This document shows, in pieces, positions 25,562-35,012 of a DNA stretch of 64,000 nt. This DNA is from Rhizobium leguminosarum. Its GTDB lineage: Bacteria > Pseudomonadota > Alphaproteobacteria > Rhizobiales > Rhizobiaceae. The position numbers were made by a program, and so were the translations under genes. The notes under the pieces were generated by a model, which was not told where the DNA came from, did not search any database, and saw nothing but the letters and a program-made list of their open reading frames with translations. Each line of letters opens with the position of its first letter. Position 1 is the first letter of the stretch. The stretch is taken from assembly GCF_001679785.1 (NCBI RefSeq), contig NZ_CP016286.1:4660501-4724500 (forward strand), given 5' to 3'.

Positions 25562-25678
25562 TCCGGCTCGGGCTGAAATCCAGACTCGAAGTCCGTTAAG
25601 CGGCGATCGACGCGCTTGCCGAAGACACAGCGGACTTGATCCACACCCATGGACCTCCGTTCGCAATTGAGGGAATAT

Positions 25679-25696
25679 TTCCCTTCACCCGCTCCA
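25679..25696 (+). repeat. Right copy of the 18-bp direct repeat
   Basis: Identical to 18486-18503 over 18 bp. It lies 118 bp after cuxR, adjoining a small palindrome (AGGGAA-TAT-TTCCCT, 25670-25684). Confidence 0.5.
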
Positions 25697-25720
25697 TCCC
25701 GCAGACCACGCCGACCAAGC

Positions 25721-25999
25721 CTAATCCCCGAAGAACCGGATCGGCTTATATTGCCGATGCGCGATGATCAGGCTGCGGTCGGGCTGGATGATATACGTTT
25801 CCTCCACCTGCCGGCCGTACTGGTCGATGAAATCGTGCGGGAAGGCGGAGCCGGGGGGTGATTTGGTGAGTTTGGTGCGCGGCTGGCCACTATAGGTGAT
25901 GCTGCCGGGGATGGGTTCGAGGCCCGGTCCGTCGTAGCTGACGGTGCTGCATCCCGCGAGAACGAGCGTGCCGATGAGGCCGATGATTGCAGGTTTCAT
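25721..25999 (-). CDS. Small lipoprotein
   Basis: A 92-residue protein. The start at 25999 is chosen because GGAGGG sits at the right distance, whereas the ATG six bases earlier abuts it. Signal peptide with lipobox LVLAGC, cysteine about residue 17. The short mature part (AFPHDFIDQYGRQVEETYII, then RSLIIAHRQYKPIRFFG) has no recognised domain. Confidence 0.72.
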   Translation of the reverse strand: MKPAIIGLIGTLVLAGCSTVSYDGPGLEPIPGSITYSGQPRTKLTKSPPGSAFPHDFIDQYGRQVEETYIIQPDRSLIIAHRQYKPIRFFGD

Positions 26000-26420
26000 G
26001 TCCATCCCTCCAATGCCTGAATAATATCACTCTACGCCTCACCGGATAGAGTTCACGACACGAATGCCCATGCCGCGCTTCAATCCTTCGGGAAGCGTCG
26101 CCGGGGGCGCCGTGATCGAGTGGCCGGCGGGACGCGACATCCACCTGTTGATATTAGGGTGAAAATCCGGATCCTCCAGCCGCGATGACGCATCCATTGC
26201 CGAAATCGGCGTCGTCTGCTAGATCGGCATCGTCGAAAAAGGCAGGATCGGTTGAGGTAAGCCCGATCCCTTCCGTTGGAGCGTCAAGCGCTCTGGCGAA
26301 GCTCTGCTCCGTGCCATGGCACGAGAACCCGCGACGTGATCCGCATGAACATGCGGGATCCCGGCGGCGTGCGGAGACGGCAAATAGGCAGTCCCGGGAT
26401 TTTTTCGAACGGAGACTGTC
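26000..26420. other. Intergenic region without a supported gene
   Basis: About 420 bp between the lipoprotein and the VOC gene. Open frames here have no family resemblance and no ribosome sites. Parts look like decayed coding sequence but cannot be named. Confidence 0.4.
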
Positions 26421-26801
26421 ATGCACTTGAACCATCTCGATTTCCACGTTCCCGATATTGCTGCCACGGCGAATTTCTTCATCCGCCATTTCGGCCTGAG
26501 ACTTAAGGATATGCGCGGTCAAAACGGCCTCGCGATCCTCGAAGACGATACCGGCCTCGAAATCGTCCTCAGCCACGCAATCGCAAAATTCGGCACCGCC
26601 GATCAGGTGGAGATGGGCCGCCAGACCTATCATGTCGGCTTCATCCTGCCCGAAAGGGCGGAGGTCGATGCGGTCCATGGCGGGCTTGTGGCTGCCGGTG
26701 CTGATCTGTCCGGTCCGCCGGCCGCCATGCGTGGCGGCTGGCTGTTTTATTGCACGGCGCCCGGAAACATCCTCGTCGAGATCGGCTGGCGGCCGGGTTA
26801 G
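26421..26801 (+). CDS. VOC (glyoxalase/bleomycin-resistance) family protein
   Basis: A 126-residue single-module VOC protein (betaalphabetabetabeta repeats): HLNHLDFHVPDIAATANFFI, FGLRLKDM, then YHVGFILPERAEVDAVHGGL and ILVEIGW at the C-terminus. His5, the histidine of YHVGF and Glu122 are candidate metal ligands. Preceded by GGAGACTGTC. Substrate unknown. It stands alone between a lipoprotein and an intergenic palindrome. Confidence 0.85.
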   Translation: MHLNHLDFHVPDIAATANFFIRHFGLRLKDMRGQNGLAILEDDTGLEIVLSHAIAKFGTADQVEMGRQTYHVGFILPERAEVDAVHGGLVAAGADLSGPPAAMRGGWLFYCTAPGNILVEIGWRPG

Positions 26802-26838
26802 ACGATACCCAAAAGCAAAGGCCGGCCGCCGCCGTCCG

Positions 26839-26976
26839 CCCCTCATCCGGCTGCCGCCACCTTCTCCCCGCAAGCGGGGCGAAGGGGATATGCCGCACCC
26901 TCTCGGTTCCCCACAAAACTCTCGCGGGGCAGGTCCCCTCGCCCCGTCAGAACGGGGAGAGGGTTAGGGTGAGGGG
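26839..26976. repeat. Rhizobial intergenic palindromic repeat
   Basis: A ~140-bp element with complementary ends (CCCCTCATCC / AGGGTGAGGGG) and inner GC-rich stems (CTCCCCGCAAGCGGGGC; CCCCGTCAGAACGGGGAGAG). This is a RIME-like mosaic repeat widespread in Rhizobium intergenic DNA. It may terminate or stabilise the convergent VOC and chemoreceptor transcripts. Confidence 0.75.
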
Positions 26977-27023
26977 CAGCCATCGGCGCGAACCGGGCAG
27001 CCGTGCCTCGTGCCGAGGTCGGC

Positions 27024-29015
27024 TCAGAATTCCGTCCAGTCGGGATCCTGGCTCGGCGATGTGCTGCTGCCGGCGCCGAAGGCGTTGGCGATCTTCTGGC
27101 CGAGAGTGCGGGCCGGCGAGGCGGCCGGGCGGGCAATGCCGTCGCGGGCGACGCGGACCGGAGCTGCCCTGGCTGCCGGGCGGGCGGCAGCGCGTGGTGC
27201 CGTGGCGATTGGCGCACTCGTGGTGAAGCCGCCGGTGCCGGTCAGCCTGAATTGGCCGAGCAGGTTGTTGAGCGCTGCCGCTTCCGTCGCCAGGTTGTGG
27301 CTGGCGGCGGTGGATTCCTCGACCATCGCCGCATTCTGCTGCGTCCCCTGGTCCATGGTGTTGACGGCGGTGTTGATCTCCTGCAGGCCGATCGACTGTT
27401 CGCGGGAGGCTTCGGCGATTGCGTGGACGTGCTGGTTGATCTCCTGCACCTCCTGGACGATCGCGTCGAGCGCCTTGCCGGTTTCGCCGACCAGCGAGAC
27501 GCCGGTCTGCACATGCGAGCCGGAAGTGCTGATCAGCGCCTTGATCTCCTTGGCGGCCTTCGCCGAGCGCTGGGCGAGTTCGCGCACTTCTTGCGCGACG
27601 ACGGCAAAGCCCTTGCCGGCATCGCCGGCGCGGGCGGCTTCAACGCCTGCATTCAAGGCCAAAAGATTGGTCTGGAAGGCGATGTCGTCGATGACGCCGA
27701 TGATGTTGGAGATTTCACCCGAGGACTTCTCGATCTGCTGCATGGCGGAGACGGCCTTGCGGACGACCTCGCCGGATTTTTCGGCGCCGAGGCGGGTACG
27801 GGCAACGAGCTGGCTCGCCTCCTCGGCGCGCTTGGCGGCGTCGCGCACTGTCGTGGTGATCTCCTCCAGCGCTGCTGCCGTTTCTTCGACGGAGGCCGAT
27901 TGCTGTTCCGTCCGCTGGGAAAGCTGGTCCGCGGAGGAACGAATCTCGTTGGCGCCTGCGCCGATCGCCCGGGCATTGGCGCCGACCGTATGCATGGTTT
28001 CGTTGAGCTTCTCGACCGAGTTGTTGAAATCCTCACGCAGCGCATCGAGATGCGCGACGAAGGGCTCGGCGATATGCGAGGCGAGATCGCCGGCGGCAAG
28101 GCGACGCAGGCCGTCGCCGAGTGCGGTGACGGCGCGGTCGAGTTCGGATGCTTCGCGGGCCTTCTGCGCCTCACGGTCGCGGCGCTCGCTGTCGCTGACG
28201 TCGCGGTCTGCTTCGGCACGCGCTTCGATCCGGGCGCGCTCGATCGCATTGTCGCGGAAGACCGAAACGGCCTTTGCCATCTGGCCGACTTCGTCGCCGC
28301 GGTCGAGGCCGCTGACATCGCTTGTCGTATCGCCCTCGGCAAGCCGCGTCATGCGCTGGCGCAGCTGCATCATCGGGCCGGCGATGCCTATCTGGGCCAC
28401 GACCACGCTGAAGCCGACGGCAGCGAGAACGGCGATGCCGATCAGAACGAGACAGAAGACGATTCGTTCGTTGACGGAAGCCGAGAGCGCGTCGCCGCCA
28501 TCGTTGAGCATCGCCATCATCGCATCATTGTTGGCGATCATCTTCGGCGTCAGTGCATCGAGCTTGGCATTGATCAGGGCAACATTCGTCTGAGCGCCGG
28601 CGCCGTCCTTGGCTTTGCTCTGTTCGATGATCTTGTTCGCAAGCGTTTCGATCTCATCGATGCCCGCCTGGATTTCATCGATCGCCGGCTTGCGGCTGGG
28701 CACCAGCGCCAGCGCCTGCTTCATGCGGTCACGCGCCTGTGGCAGCTTGCTCGGTGTGGCGAGCGCCTTCTGGAATTCGGGCGTATCGGGCTTCATGTCG
28801 GCAAGCAGGCTTACCTGCAGCACCGAGGCCACCGCCGATGCGCTGGCGCGCGCGCTCAGCATCGAGGCCTGCGCCTCATGATCGATGAAGGCGCTGTAGG
28901 CGGCGTCCGCACGGCGGAACTCGGAAATGACGTAGATCAACCCGGCCATCGTGATCAGCCCGAGCAGCGCTACGACCGATATGATTTTTGTGCGGATTTT
29001 CAGATGTTTCAGCAT
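27024..29015 (-). CDS. Methyl-accepting chemotaxis protein
   Basis: A 663-residue chemoreceptor, start at 29015 ([13 protein letters not shown]). It has TM1 (about 10-32), a helical periplasmic sensor domain (33-184), TM2 (185-207), HAMP (to ~265), methylation helices and the signalling hairpin tip ([40 protein letters not shown]). A Pro/Ala-rich tether ends in DWTEF, a CheR/CheB-binding x-W-x-x-F pentapeptide, so it can recruit its own adaptation enzymes. The amino-acid-type binding protein gene is divergent, 373 bp away. Ligand unknown. Confidence 0.93.
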   Translation of the reverse strand: MLKHLKIRTKIISVVALLGLITMAGLIYVISEFRRADAAYSAFIDHEAQASMLSARASASAVASVLQVSLLADMKPDTPEFQKALATPSKLPQARDRMKQALALVPSRKPAIDEIQAGIDEIETLANKIIEQSKAKDGAGAQTNVALINAKLDALTPKMIANNDAMMAMLNDGGDALSASVNERIVFCLVLIGIAVLAAVGFSVVVAQIGIAGPMMQLRQRMTRLAEGDTTSDVSGLDRGDEVGQMAKAVSVFRDNAIERARIEARAEADRDVSDSERRDREAQKAREASELDRAVTALGDGLRRLAAGDLASHIAEPFVAHLDALREDFNNSVEKLNETMHTVGANARAIGAGANEIRSSADQLSQRTEQQSASVEETAAALEEITTTVRDAAKRAEEASQLVARTRLGAEKSGEVVRKAVSAMQQIEKSSGEISNIIGVIDDIAFQTNLLALNAGVEAARAGDAGKGFAVVAQEVRELAQRSAKAAKEIKALISTSGSHVQTGVSLVGETGKALDAIVQEVQEINQHVHAIAEASREQSIGLQEINTAVNTMDQGTQQNAAMVEESTAASHNLATEAAALNNLLGQFRLTGTGGFTTSAPIATAPRAAARPAARAAPVRVARDGIARPAASPARTLGQKIANAFGAGSSTSPSQDPDWTEF

Positions 29016-29388
29016 GGAAATGTCACCCGATTGACGGGGCGTGCTCGCGCGCCCGGTGCTTTTGAAATCAATTGTTGCAGAAAAACGCTGCTTCAATATC
29101 GCGGATTAGGGATTACGTTTGGGCTGACGCTTGCATCATGCGATCGGCTGGCGGGGTCCGATGTCGTCGCAACAAATAAAGGCGATATTCTTTAATTCCG
29201 CGCTAACACGAGGCGGCGGTTGGCTATGATTTTTAGGGGCTGAGAGGTTGCACTTTAACCTAGCGCGTATGAGAGGCACCGAGGATCAAGTCTCGGAGCG
29301 CCGGCATTCATATTCCCCGCCACGCATGACTCTGATACATCTTGCCGACGCCGCACGCTTCGCGCTTAACCCAGAGACCACGATCACG
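29016..29388. other. Divergent region, chemoreceptor / binding protein
   Basis: About 370 bp. The binding-protein frame can be extended back to 29248, but the added residues would displace the signal peptide. No repeat or RNA gene recognised; promoters for both genes lie here. Confidence 0.45.
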
Positions 29389-30264
29389 ATGATGCAATCC
29401 AAGCCGGCATCCCTGACTCTGAAGGGTTTTTTCACGCTCGGCCTGTTTTTCGGCGCGCTGCTTTCAAGTTTTGCCGCGTCGGCCCAGCAGGCGGCACCTT
29501 CGCTGCCGCTGCTCTTCGATGCGCGCGAACGTCTTGCGAGGCCCGATCTCTCCTCTCTGGTGCGCCTGCGCTTCCTGACGTCGGTCGATTTCCCGCCCTT
29601 CAGTTTCACCGATCAGAACGGCAAGCTTTCCGGTTTCAATGTCGACCTCGCCCGCGAAATCTGCAGCGAGTTGGAGATTTCAGACAAGTGCCAGATCCAG
29701 GCGCTCCCCTTTGCCGACCTTAGGGATGCGCTCGCCGCCTCACAGGGCGATGCCATCATCGCCGGCCTTGCCGTGACCCCGGAGCTGCGCCGGCAATTCG
29801 TCTTCTCCAGGCCTTATCTGATGCTGCCGGCGCGCTTCGTGCGCAATCTCGCCGTGCCGCTTGACGGAAAGACCGCTGCCGCGCTTTCCAGCCATCCGGT
29901 CGGCGTCGTCAGGGGGACGGTGCATGAGGCGATGCTGGCCGCCTTTTTCCCCACGCTCAAGGCCGAGCCGTTCGATACGAAGGACGCCCTGCTTGCGGCG
30001 CTCAAGGACCGCAAGGTCGATGCCGCTTTTGCCGATGCGCTGCAGCTTTCCTTCTGGGTCTCTTCGCCGGCCTCTGCCAAATGCTGCGCGCTGTTCGACG
30101 GCCCCTATCTCTCCGAGCATTTCCTCGGCGAGGGCATGACGATCATGCTGCGGCAGAAGGACAGCGTGCTGACGTCAGCCATCGACCACGCGCTCGCCAC
30201 GCTGTCGCGCAACGGCCGCCTCCAGGAAATTTATCTGCGGTATTTCCCCTACGGGCTCTATTGA
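29389..30264 (+). CDS. Extracellular solute-binding protein, family 3
   Basis: A 291-residue protein with a signal peptide (MMQSKPASLTLKGFFTLGLFF... ending ASA). The mature part is SBP_bac_3: LRFLTSVDFPPFSFTDQNGK, LSGFNVDLAREICSEL, then VGVVRGTVHEAML and AFADALQLSFWV. The family binds amino acids, opines or similar ligands for ABC transporters. No permease or ATPase gene is adjacent, so it may serve a distant transporter or present ligand to the divergent chemoreceptor. Confidence 0.85.
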   Translation: MMQSKPASLTLKGFFTLGLFFGALLSSFAASAQQAAPSLPLLFDARERLARPDLSSLVRLRFLTSVDFPPFSFTDQNGKLSGFNVDLAREICSELEISDKCQIQALPFADLRDALAASQGDAIIAGLAVTPELRRQFVFSRPYLMLPARFVRNLAVPLDGKTAAALSSHPVGVVRGTVHEAMLAAFFPTLKAEPFDTKDALLAALKDRKVDAAFADALQLSFWVSSPASAKCCALFDGPYLSEHFLGEGMTIMLRQKDSVLTSAIDHALATLSRNGRLQEIYLRYFPYGLY

Positions 30265-30288
30265 AGCCGCAGTCCAAATTGCTCGCCC

Positions 30289-30702
30289 TCAGCCCTTGCG
30301 GAAGCGGGCAATCGCACTGCGCTCGATCGCCGCGCAGGTGAGCTTGTCGAGGCTGAGCCGGTCACGCAGCAGGCTGAGCAGGCGCAACTCCTCCGCCTTG
30401 ACCGAGAGATCGGCGGAGGCCACCTCGACGGCCAGCGCATAGGCGGTGTCGTAGAGCTTTGCGGGAAGGGTGTCGCGCACGGTTTCGAGGACGACGTCGA
30501 GGCCTTCCGGCCCGGCCAGTAGCGCGGCGCAGTCGCGCGCCACCGAAATCAGCTTGTCGTCATCGAAGTCCCGGAAAACCGGCAGGAATCCGATCAATTG
30601 GCCGATCCTTGTCATCTCCCTGTCGTTCATCGTGCTGTCGACAGCGGATGCCATCACCATCACGTAGATCAGCGCATCATGGGCGGAAAGCGGCTTGTTC
30701 AT
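30289..30702 (-). CDS. TerB-like tellurite resistance family protein
   Basis: A 137-residue all-helical protein: HDALIYVMVMASAVDSTMND, REMTRIGQLIGFLPVF, AYALAVEVASADLSVKAEEL. The paired acidic clusters (D-x-T-M-N-D, then S-A-D-L-S) are the metal-binding pattern of the TerB fold. It is cytoplasmic and convergent with the binding-protein gene, with 24 bp between. Real tellurite resistance is not implied. Confidence 0.82.
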   Translation of the reverse strand: MNKPLSAHDALIYVMVMASAVDSTMNDREMTRIGQLIGFLPVFRDFDDDKLISVARDCAALLAGPEGLDVVLETVRDTLPAKLYDTAYALAVEVASADLSVKAEELRLLSLLRDRLSLDKLTCAAIERSAIARFRKG

Positions 30703-30803
30703 CTCTGATTCCTTTTTCGGTCAGCCGAGATTAGGAATTGACGACAGCCATTACAAGGGATCGGCCCGATGCGGGCTGTCCGACCGCTGTCGCGGCCGCC
30801 GGT

Positions 30804-31502
30804 TTAATTGCGGCGCGGATCATCGCCGTAGAGGCCTTTTCCCGCCTGCCTGGCCTTTTCGGCGGCGGATGTAAGCGGCGAACCCGCTGTCGGTTCCGCC
30901 CAGCCGTTTTCGGCGAGCCATGAGCCGAGATCCTCCGAGCCCAGCCGGCAGGCAGTCGTGACAGTTTCCTTCCATTCCACCGTCTCGAGATCGCAGCTGA
31001 CGCTGCGGTTGCGCAACAGCAGGCGCACCGCCGTCTTTGCCATCATGCCGCAGGGCCATTGCCGGCCCGACGGCCCGCATATCCTGTCGACCGGCGTCGG
31101 CACGATGCCGGCAAGCTGAAGCCGGCGCCCACCAAAGGAAAGAATGCCGGCATTTTCGACCATCGGTCGCACCAGTTCGATCGCCTTTTCCGCAGCCGGA
31201 CGCGCTGTTTGCCCGGCCGCCGTTTCCGCTTCTTGCGGCATATCGGCCGGTTTGGACGCCACGCTGTTCCCTGGGAGCGGAGCGGATGGAGCAGCCGGCT
31301 CCGCTGACCGGGCAATCATTTCGGCACGCTCGTCCGACATAGCCGCGGGTTCGCGGGCATCCGCCGGTGCGGTCGCCGTGTCCTCCGCGGACGCCGTCTC
31401 TTCACCGGCCGTGCCGCCGCCAAGCCTTGCTTCGCCTGCCAGCAGCAGGCCGGCCACCACCGCCATCCCCGTGATACCTGTGATGAAGGCGGCAGGGCGC
31501 AT
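30804..31502 (-). CDS. Thermonuclease-like exported protein
   Basis: A 232-residue protein with an N-terminal TM/signal segment (AAFITGITGMAVVAGLLLAG), a long Ala/Pro/Glu-rich linker, and a C-terminal OB-fold like staphylococcal nuclease (GRRLQLAGIVPTPVDRICG, WPCGMMAKTAVRLLLRNRSV, LAENGWAEP). The Arg and Glu catalytic residues are not convincingly conserved, so nuclease activity is doubtful. It lies 11 bp downstream of the S24 regulator gene on the same strand. Confidence 0.7.
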   Translation of the reverse strand: MRPAAFITGITGMAVVAGLLLAGEARLGGGTAGEETASAEDTATAPADAREPAAMSDERAEMIARSAEPAAPSAPLPGNSVASKPADMPQEAETAAGQTARPAAEKAIELVRPMVENAGILSFGGRRLQLAGIVPTPVDRICGPSGRQWPCGMMAKTAVRLLLRNRSVSCDLETVEWKETVTTACRLGSEDLGSWLAENGWAEPTAGSPLTSAAEKARQAGKGLYGDDPRRN

Positions 31503-31513
31503 GGAATATCTTC

Positions 31514-32191
31514 CTATTGGCTGGCCCAGATGATGCGGGCGATCCAGTCGATGTCGGAAAGCTCGAGGGTGCGGTTGGGATGTTCGGGATTGAGCGACAT
31601 CAGCTCGATCGACCGCGGGCTCTGGCGCAGCAGCACCTTGGCCATCACCTCACCCTCGTTTGTGCGCACGACGACGCGGTCGTTGCGGCGCACCTGTGCC
31701 CCCGGCTCGACGATCAGCACGTCGCCGTCGCGGTAGAGCGGCATCATGCTCTCGCCCTGCACCTCCAGCGCATAGACGCCGGCTTTCTGTGCCGGGGCCG
31801 CCGGAAATTCCACCACGTCCCAGCCCTGGCCGGCCGGAAAACCGCCATCGTCGAAGAAACCGCCTGCTCCCGCCTGGGCGAAGCCGAGCAGCGGAATAGA
31901 GCCGCCCTGCTGGGGAAACGCGCTTTCCTGCTGCCCGGCCGGCTGTTTGGAAAGATCGGCATCCGGCCGCATGAAGGCCAGAAGCTCCTCCATGCTTGCC
32001 CCTGTGGCATCGAGCACCTTGGCGATCGATTCCGTCGAAGGCCAGCGCAGCCGCCCGTCGGCAGAAAGCCGTTTCGATTTGTTGAAGGAGGTCGGGTCGA
32101 GGCCGGCGCGGCGCGCAAGTCCGGATGGCGTCAGCTCGTGCCGTTCGGCAAGCCTGTCGAGCGCTTCCCAAATCTGGTCGTGTGACAGCAT
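31514..32191 (-). CDS. HTH repressor with S24 (LexA-like) peptidase domain
   Basis: A 225-residue protein. ATG 32191 is the first ATG; an earlier TTG frame is less likely. The N-terminal HTH (LTPSGLARRAGLDPTSFNKS) includes TPSGLARRAGL. The C-terminal S24 domain has the serine motif GESMMPLYRDGD and the lysine strand EGEVMAKVLLR. Such proteins resemble phage CI repressors that self-cleave on RecA activation. It is followed by the thermonuclease-like gene. Host-encoded copies of this family are usual in rhizobia. Confidence 0.88.
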   Translation of the reverse strand: MLSHDQIWEALDRLAERHELTPSGLARRAGLDPTSFNKSKRLSADGRLRWPSTESIAKVLDATGASMEELLAFMRPDADLSKQPAGQQESAFPQQGGSIPLLGFAQAGAGGFFDDGGFPAGQGWDVVEFPAAPAQKAGVYALEVQGESMMPLYRDGDVLIVEPGAQVRRNDRVVVRTNEGEVMAKVLLRQSPRSIELMSLNPEHPNRTLELSDIDWIARIIWASQ

Positions 32192-32316
32192 GCGCGCGAT
32201 TCCGTCGCGGCTGATTTCAACGCCGCGCTTCAACCCGGCGGAATATTAATCGACCGTGCCCTCTGAGTAAAGATGAAAGAGGAATAAAATCCTGTTTCCA
32301 AAGGGAAATGTATCGC

Positions 32317-32964
32317 TCAGGCAACCATCGCCATATTGATCTTGCCGAGCTGGATGACGGCCTGCGTCCGGCTGTCGACGTCGAGTTTCAACAGGATCGC
32401 CGAGACATGCGCCTTGATCGTCGCCTCGGAGACGCCGAGTTCGTAGGCGATCTGCTTGTTCAGCAGTCCCTCGCCAAGCATGGTCAGCACCCGGCTCTGC
32501 TGCGGCGTCAGCGTATGCAGGCGGTGGATCAGGTCGGCGACATCGGGATCCTGCTCCTGCCCGTCGCGATAACTTTCCGGCGTGGCGATGTCGCCGGCAA
32601 GCACCGTCTGGATGCTGCGGCGAATATCCTCGATACCGGAGGATTTCGAAATGAAGCCGGAGGCACCGAGTTCCAGCGCCCGGCGGATCGTCGTCGCATC
32701 GTCGGTCGCCGAGACGATGACGATCGGCAGGCTGGCGAATTCGGAGCGCAGCGCCATCAGGCCGGAAAAGCCGCTGACCCCGGGCATGGCGAGATCGAGC
32801 AGCATCAGGTCGGCATCCGCATGGGCGCCGGCGGCCCGGCGCGCGGCGGCGAAATCGCCGGCCTCGACGATCGACTGCCGGCCTTCCATGCCGATCACCG
32901 CCTGGCGCAGCGCGTCACGGAAAAGCGGATGATCGTCCGCAATGATGATGGTCTGTTCCTGCAT
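32317..32964 (-). CDS. LuxR-family response regulator
   Basis: A 215-residue two-domain regulator. The N-terminal receiver has the acidic pair in IIIADDHPLF, phospho-acceptor Asp in LMLLDLAMPG, the switch IVIVSATDD and the lysine in FISKSS. The C-terminal NarL/LuxR HTH is LTPQQSRVLTMLGEGLLNKQ and LGVSEATIKAHVSAIL. No partner kinase lies in the neighbourhood. Monocistronic, 125 bp from the S24 gene. Confidence 0.93.
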   Translation of the reverse strand: MQEQTIIIADDHPLFRDALRQAVIGMEGRQSIVEAGDFAAARRAAGAHADADLMLLDLAMPGVSGFSGLMALRSEFASLPIVIVSATDDATTIRRALELGASGFISKSSGIEDIRRSIQTVLAGDIATPESYRDGQEQDPDVADLIHRLHTLTPQQSRVLTMLGEGLLNKQIAYELGVSEATIKAHVSAILLKLDVDSRTQAVIQLGKINMAMVA

Positions 32965-33055
32965 CGAAAACTCCCTCCCAAGAGCCCGATCATGCCGGCA
33001 TGTGCCTCCGCCCCTCCGCGTTGCATACCGGCTTGCTCATAGTGACTATATCAGA

Positions 33056-33454
33056 TCAGGTCTTCTGCGGAAGGGGATTGGTGTTTTCCTCGGCCTGAAA
33101 CTCCTTCACCATCCCCATGAAACTCTTCATCATCCGCTCCATGATGCTGATCGAACGGTCGACCTCGGCGTCGCTCGGCAATGCGCGCTGGATGACACCG
33201 CCCTGTTCGAGCGCCGTCACCCGCTTTGCCAGCCGGTCGAGTTCGTCCTCATAGGCCGCCCGCTCGTCGGCTGCCATCCGGCAGACGAGGGCGCCGTCCT
33301 TGTCCTGGCAGATCGACATGGCTCCGGTCTGCCGGTCGAGCCGGACGAAATGGTCGCCGCTCTTCTCCAGCTGGAAACGGCTTGCATCAGCTTCGACGGC
33401 CGCCGCGGCCAACGGCATCAGAAAAACGCCAAGTGTGATAACGAATGCCTTCAT
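33056..33454 (-). CDS. Exported hypothetical protein
   Basis: A 132-residue protein, start at 33454 after GAGGATGAGACG. Signal peptide MKAFVITLGVFLMPLAAAA. Two cysteines flank a short loop (SICQDKDGALVCRM) and probably form a disulfide. The C-terminal half is helical (DELDRLAKRVTALE). No known domain. It is divergent from the DUF952-pyrD operon with 116 bp between. Confidence 0.75.
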   Translation of the reverse strand: MKAFVITLGVFLMPLAAAAVEADASRFQLEKSGDHFVRLDRQTGAMSICQDKDGALVCRMAADERAAYEDELDRLAKRVTALEQGGVIQRALPSDAEVDRSISIMERMMKSFMGMVKEFQAEENTNPLPQKT

Positions 33455-33570
33455 CGTCTCATCCTCCGGATTTTGCTTGTGGCTGTCCCGTTTTTCGGCG
33501 CCGAGGCGTGGACATCGCCGCCTCTTTCCGGCAAAGCCCTCGTGACCGAGGAACAGCCTATCGTGAGGCC

Positions 33571-33927
33571 ATGATGACCCTGACACCGACCCTTTACAAG
33601 ATCGTGACGGAAACGCTCTGGCAGCAAGCCAGACAAACCGGCACTTTTCATGGCGCCGGCATCGATCTCAAGGACGGCTTCATCCATTTCTCGACGGCGA
33701 AGCAGGTGAAGCAGACCGCCGCCCTGCATTTTGCCGGCCAGTCCGGTCTGCTGCTAATTGCCGTCGATGGCAGCCGCTTCGCCGACAAGCTGGTCTTCGA
33801 GCCCTCGCGCGGCGGCGATCTTTTCCCGCACCTCTACGCCGATCTGCCGCTTGCCGCCGTGCTCTGGGAGGCGCCGCTGCCGCTCGACGAAGCCGGCGCC
33901 CATATCTTCCCGGAGCTCGCGCCATGA
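33571..33927 (+). CDS. DUF952 family protein
   Basis: A 118-residue protein with the DUF952 pattern: YKIVTETLWQQA, GFIHFSTAKQVKQTAALHFA, LVFEPSRGGDLFPHLYADLP. The family is structurally like ART-type ADP-ribosyl enzymes but its activity is uncharacterised. It overlaps the pyrD start by 4 bp (ATGA), so it is translationally coupled to pyrimidine synthesis. Confidence 0.85.
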   Translation: MMTLTPTLYKIVTETLWQQARQTGTFHGAGIDLKDGFIHFSTAKQVKQTAALHFAGQSGLLLIAVDGSRFADKLVFEPSRGGDLFPHLYADLPLAAVLWEAPLPLDEAGAHIFPELAP

Positions 33928-35012
33928 TCGATCCCTTCAAGCGTCTCGCCCGCAAGGGTCTCTTCCTGTTCGATCCGGAAACCGCGCACGGCATGTCGGT
34001 CGCCGCCTTAAAATCCGGCCTCGTGCCGGCCTGCCAGCTGACGCCCGATCCGCGCCTGCGCCAGACCGTTGCCGGCCTTACCTTCGAAAATCCGCTCGGC
34101 ATGGCCGCCGGCTACGACAAGAATGCCGAAGTGCCGGAGGCGCTGTTGAAGCTCGGCTTCGGCTTTACCGAGATCGGCACGGTGACGCCGAAGCCGCAAT
34201 CGGGCAATCCGCGCCCGCGCATCTTCCGCCTGGTGGAGGATGAAGGCGTCATCAACCGTCTCGGCTTCAACAATGAAGGCCATGATGCCGCCTTCGGGCG
34301 CCTCGCCGCGCTGAGGGGCGGTGGCATGATCGGCGTCAATATCGGCGCCAACAAGGACAGCGAAGACCGCATCGCCGACTATGTCGCCGGCATCCGGCGC
34401 TTTTATTCCGTCGCGCGTTATTTCACCGCCAACATCTCCTCGCCGAACACGCCGGGCCTGCGCGACCTGCAGGGGCGCGAAAGCCTTGCTGTGCTGCTGT
34501 CATCAGTGCTTGCGGCGCGCGACGAGATGGCGGCGGCATCCGGCCGGAAGATCCCGGTCTTTTTGAAGATCGCCCCCGATCTGACCGAGGAAGGCATGGA
34601 CGATATCGCCGCGGAAGTGCTTTCGCATGCGCTTGATGGCCTGATCGTCTCCAACACCACGCTGTCGCGCGACGGACTTAAGGATCAGCGCCAGGCGAAG
34701 GAGGCGGGTGGTCTCTCCGGTGTGCCGCTTTTCGAAAAGTCGACGGCGGTGCTCGCCAGGATGCGCAAGCGCGTCGGCCCGGCCTTGCCGATCATCGGCG
34801 TCGGCGGCGTCTCCTCGGCCGAAACCGCATTGGAGAAGATCAGGGCGGGCGCCGATCTCGTCCAGCTCTATTCCTGCATGGTCTATGAAGGCCCCGGCCT
34901 GGCCGGCGATATCGTCCGCGGCCTCTCGAAACTCCTGGACCGCGAAAAGGCCGCCTCGATCCGCGACCTGCGCGATACCAGGCTGGATTATTGGGCGGCG
35001 CGAAAGGTCTGA
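33924..35012 (+). CDS. pyrD: Dihydroorotate dehydrogenase (quinone), class 2
   Basis: A 362-residue FMN enzyme oxidising dihydroorotate to orotate in pyrimidine synthesis, passing electrons to quinone at the inner membrane. The N-terminal amphipathic helix (DPFKRLARKGLFLFDPETAH) marks class 2. FMN and substrate motifs are GLTFENPLGMAAGYDKNAE, TPKPQSGNPRPR, NISSPNTPGLRDLQ (with the catalytic Ser) and IIGVGGVSSAETALEKI. Coupled to the DUF952 gene. Its 3' end overlaps the convergent MATE gene by 25 bp. Confidence 0.97.
   Translation: MIDPFKRLARKGLFLFDPETAHGMSVAALKSGLVPACQLTPDPRLRQTVAGLTFENPLGMAAGYDKNAEVPEALLKLGFGFTEIGTVTPKPQSGNPRPRIFRLVEDEGVINRLGFNNEGHDAAFGRLAALRGGGMIGVNIGANKDSEDRIADYVAGIRRFYSVARYFTANISSPNTPGLRDLQGRESLAVLLSSVLAARDEMAAASGRKIPVFLKIAPDLTEEGMDDIAAEVLSHALDGLIVSNTTLSRDGLKDQRQAKEAGGLSGVPLFEKSTAVLARMRKRVGPALPIIGVGGVSSAETALEKIRAGADLVQLYSCMVYEGPGLAGDIVRGLSKLLDREKAASIRDLRDTRLDYWAARKV

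Noticed and set aside
26839..26976. GC-rich stems considered as a CRISPR-like array
   Set aside because: There are no regularly spaced identical repeats with unique spacers; it is a single mosaic palindrome. No CRISPR array was seen anywhere in the window.
27003..29195. 730-codon plus-strand ORF across the chemoreceptor
   Set aside because: Shadow of the MCP gene, which has TM, HAMP and signalling motifs on the minus strand.
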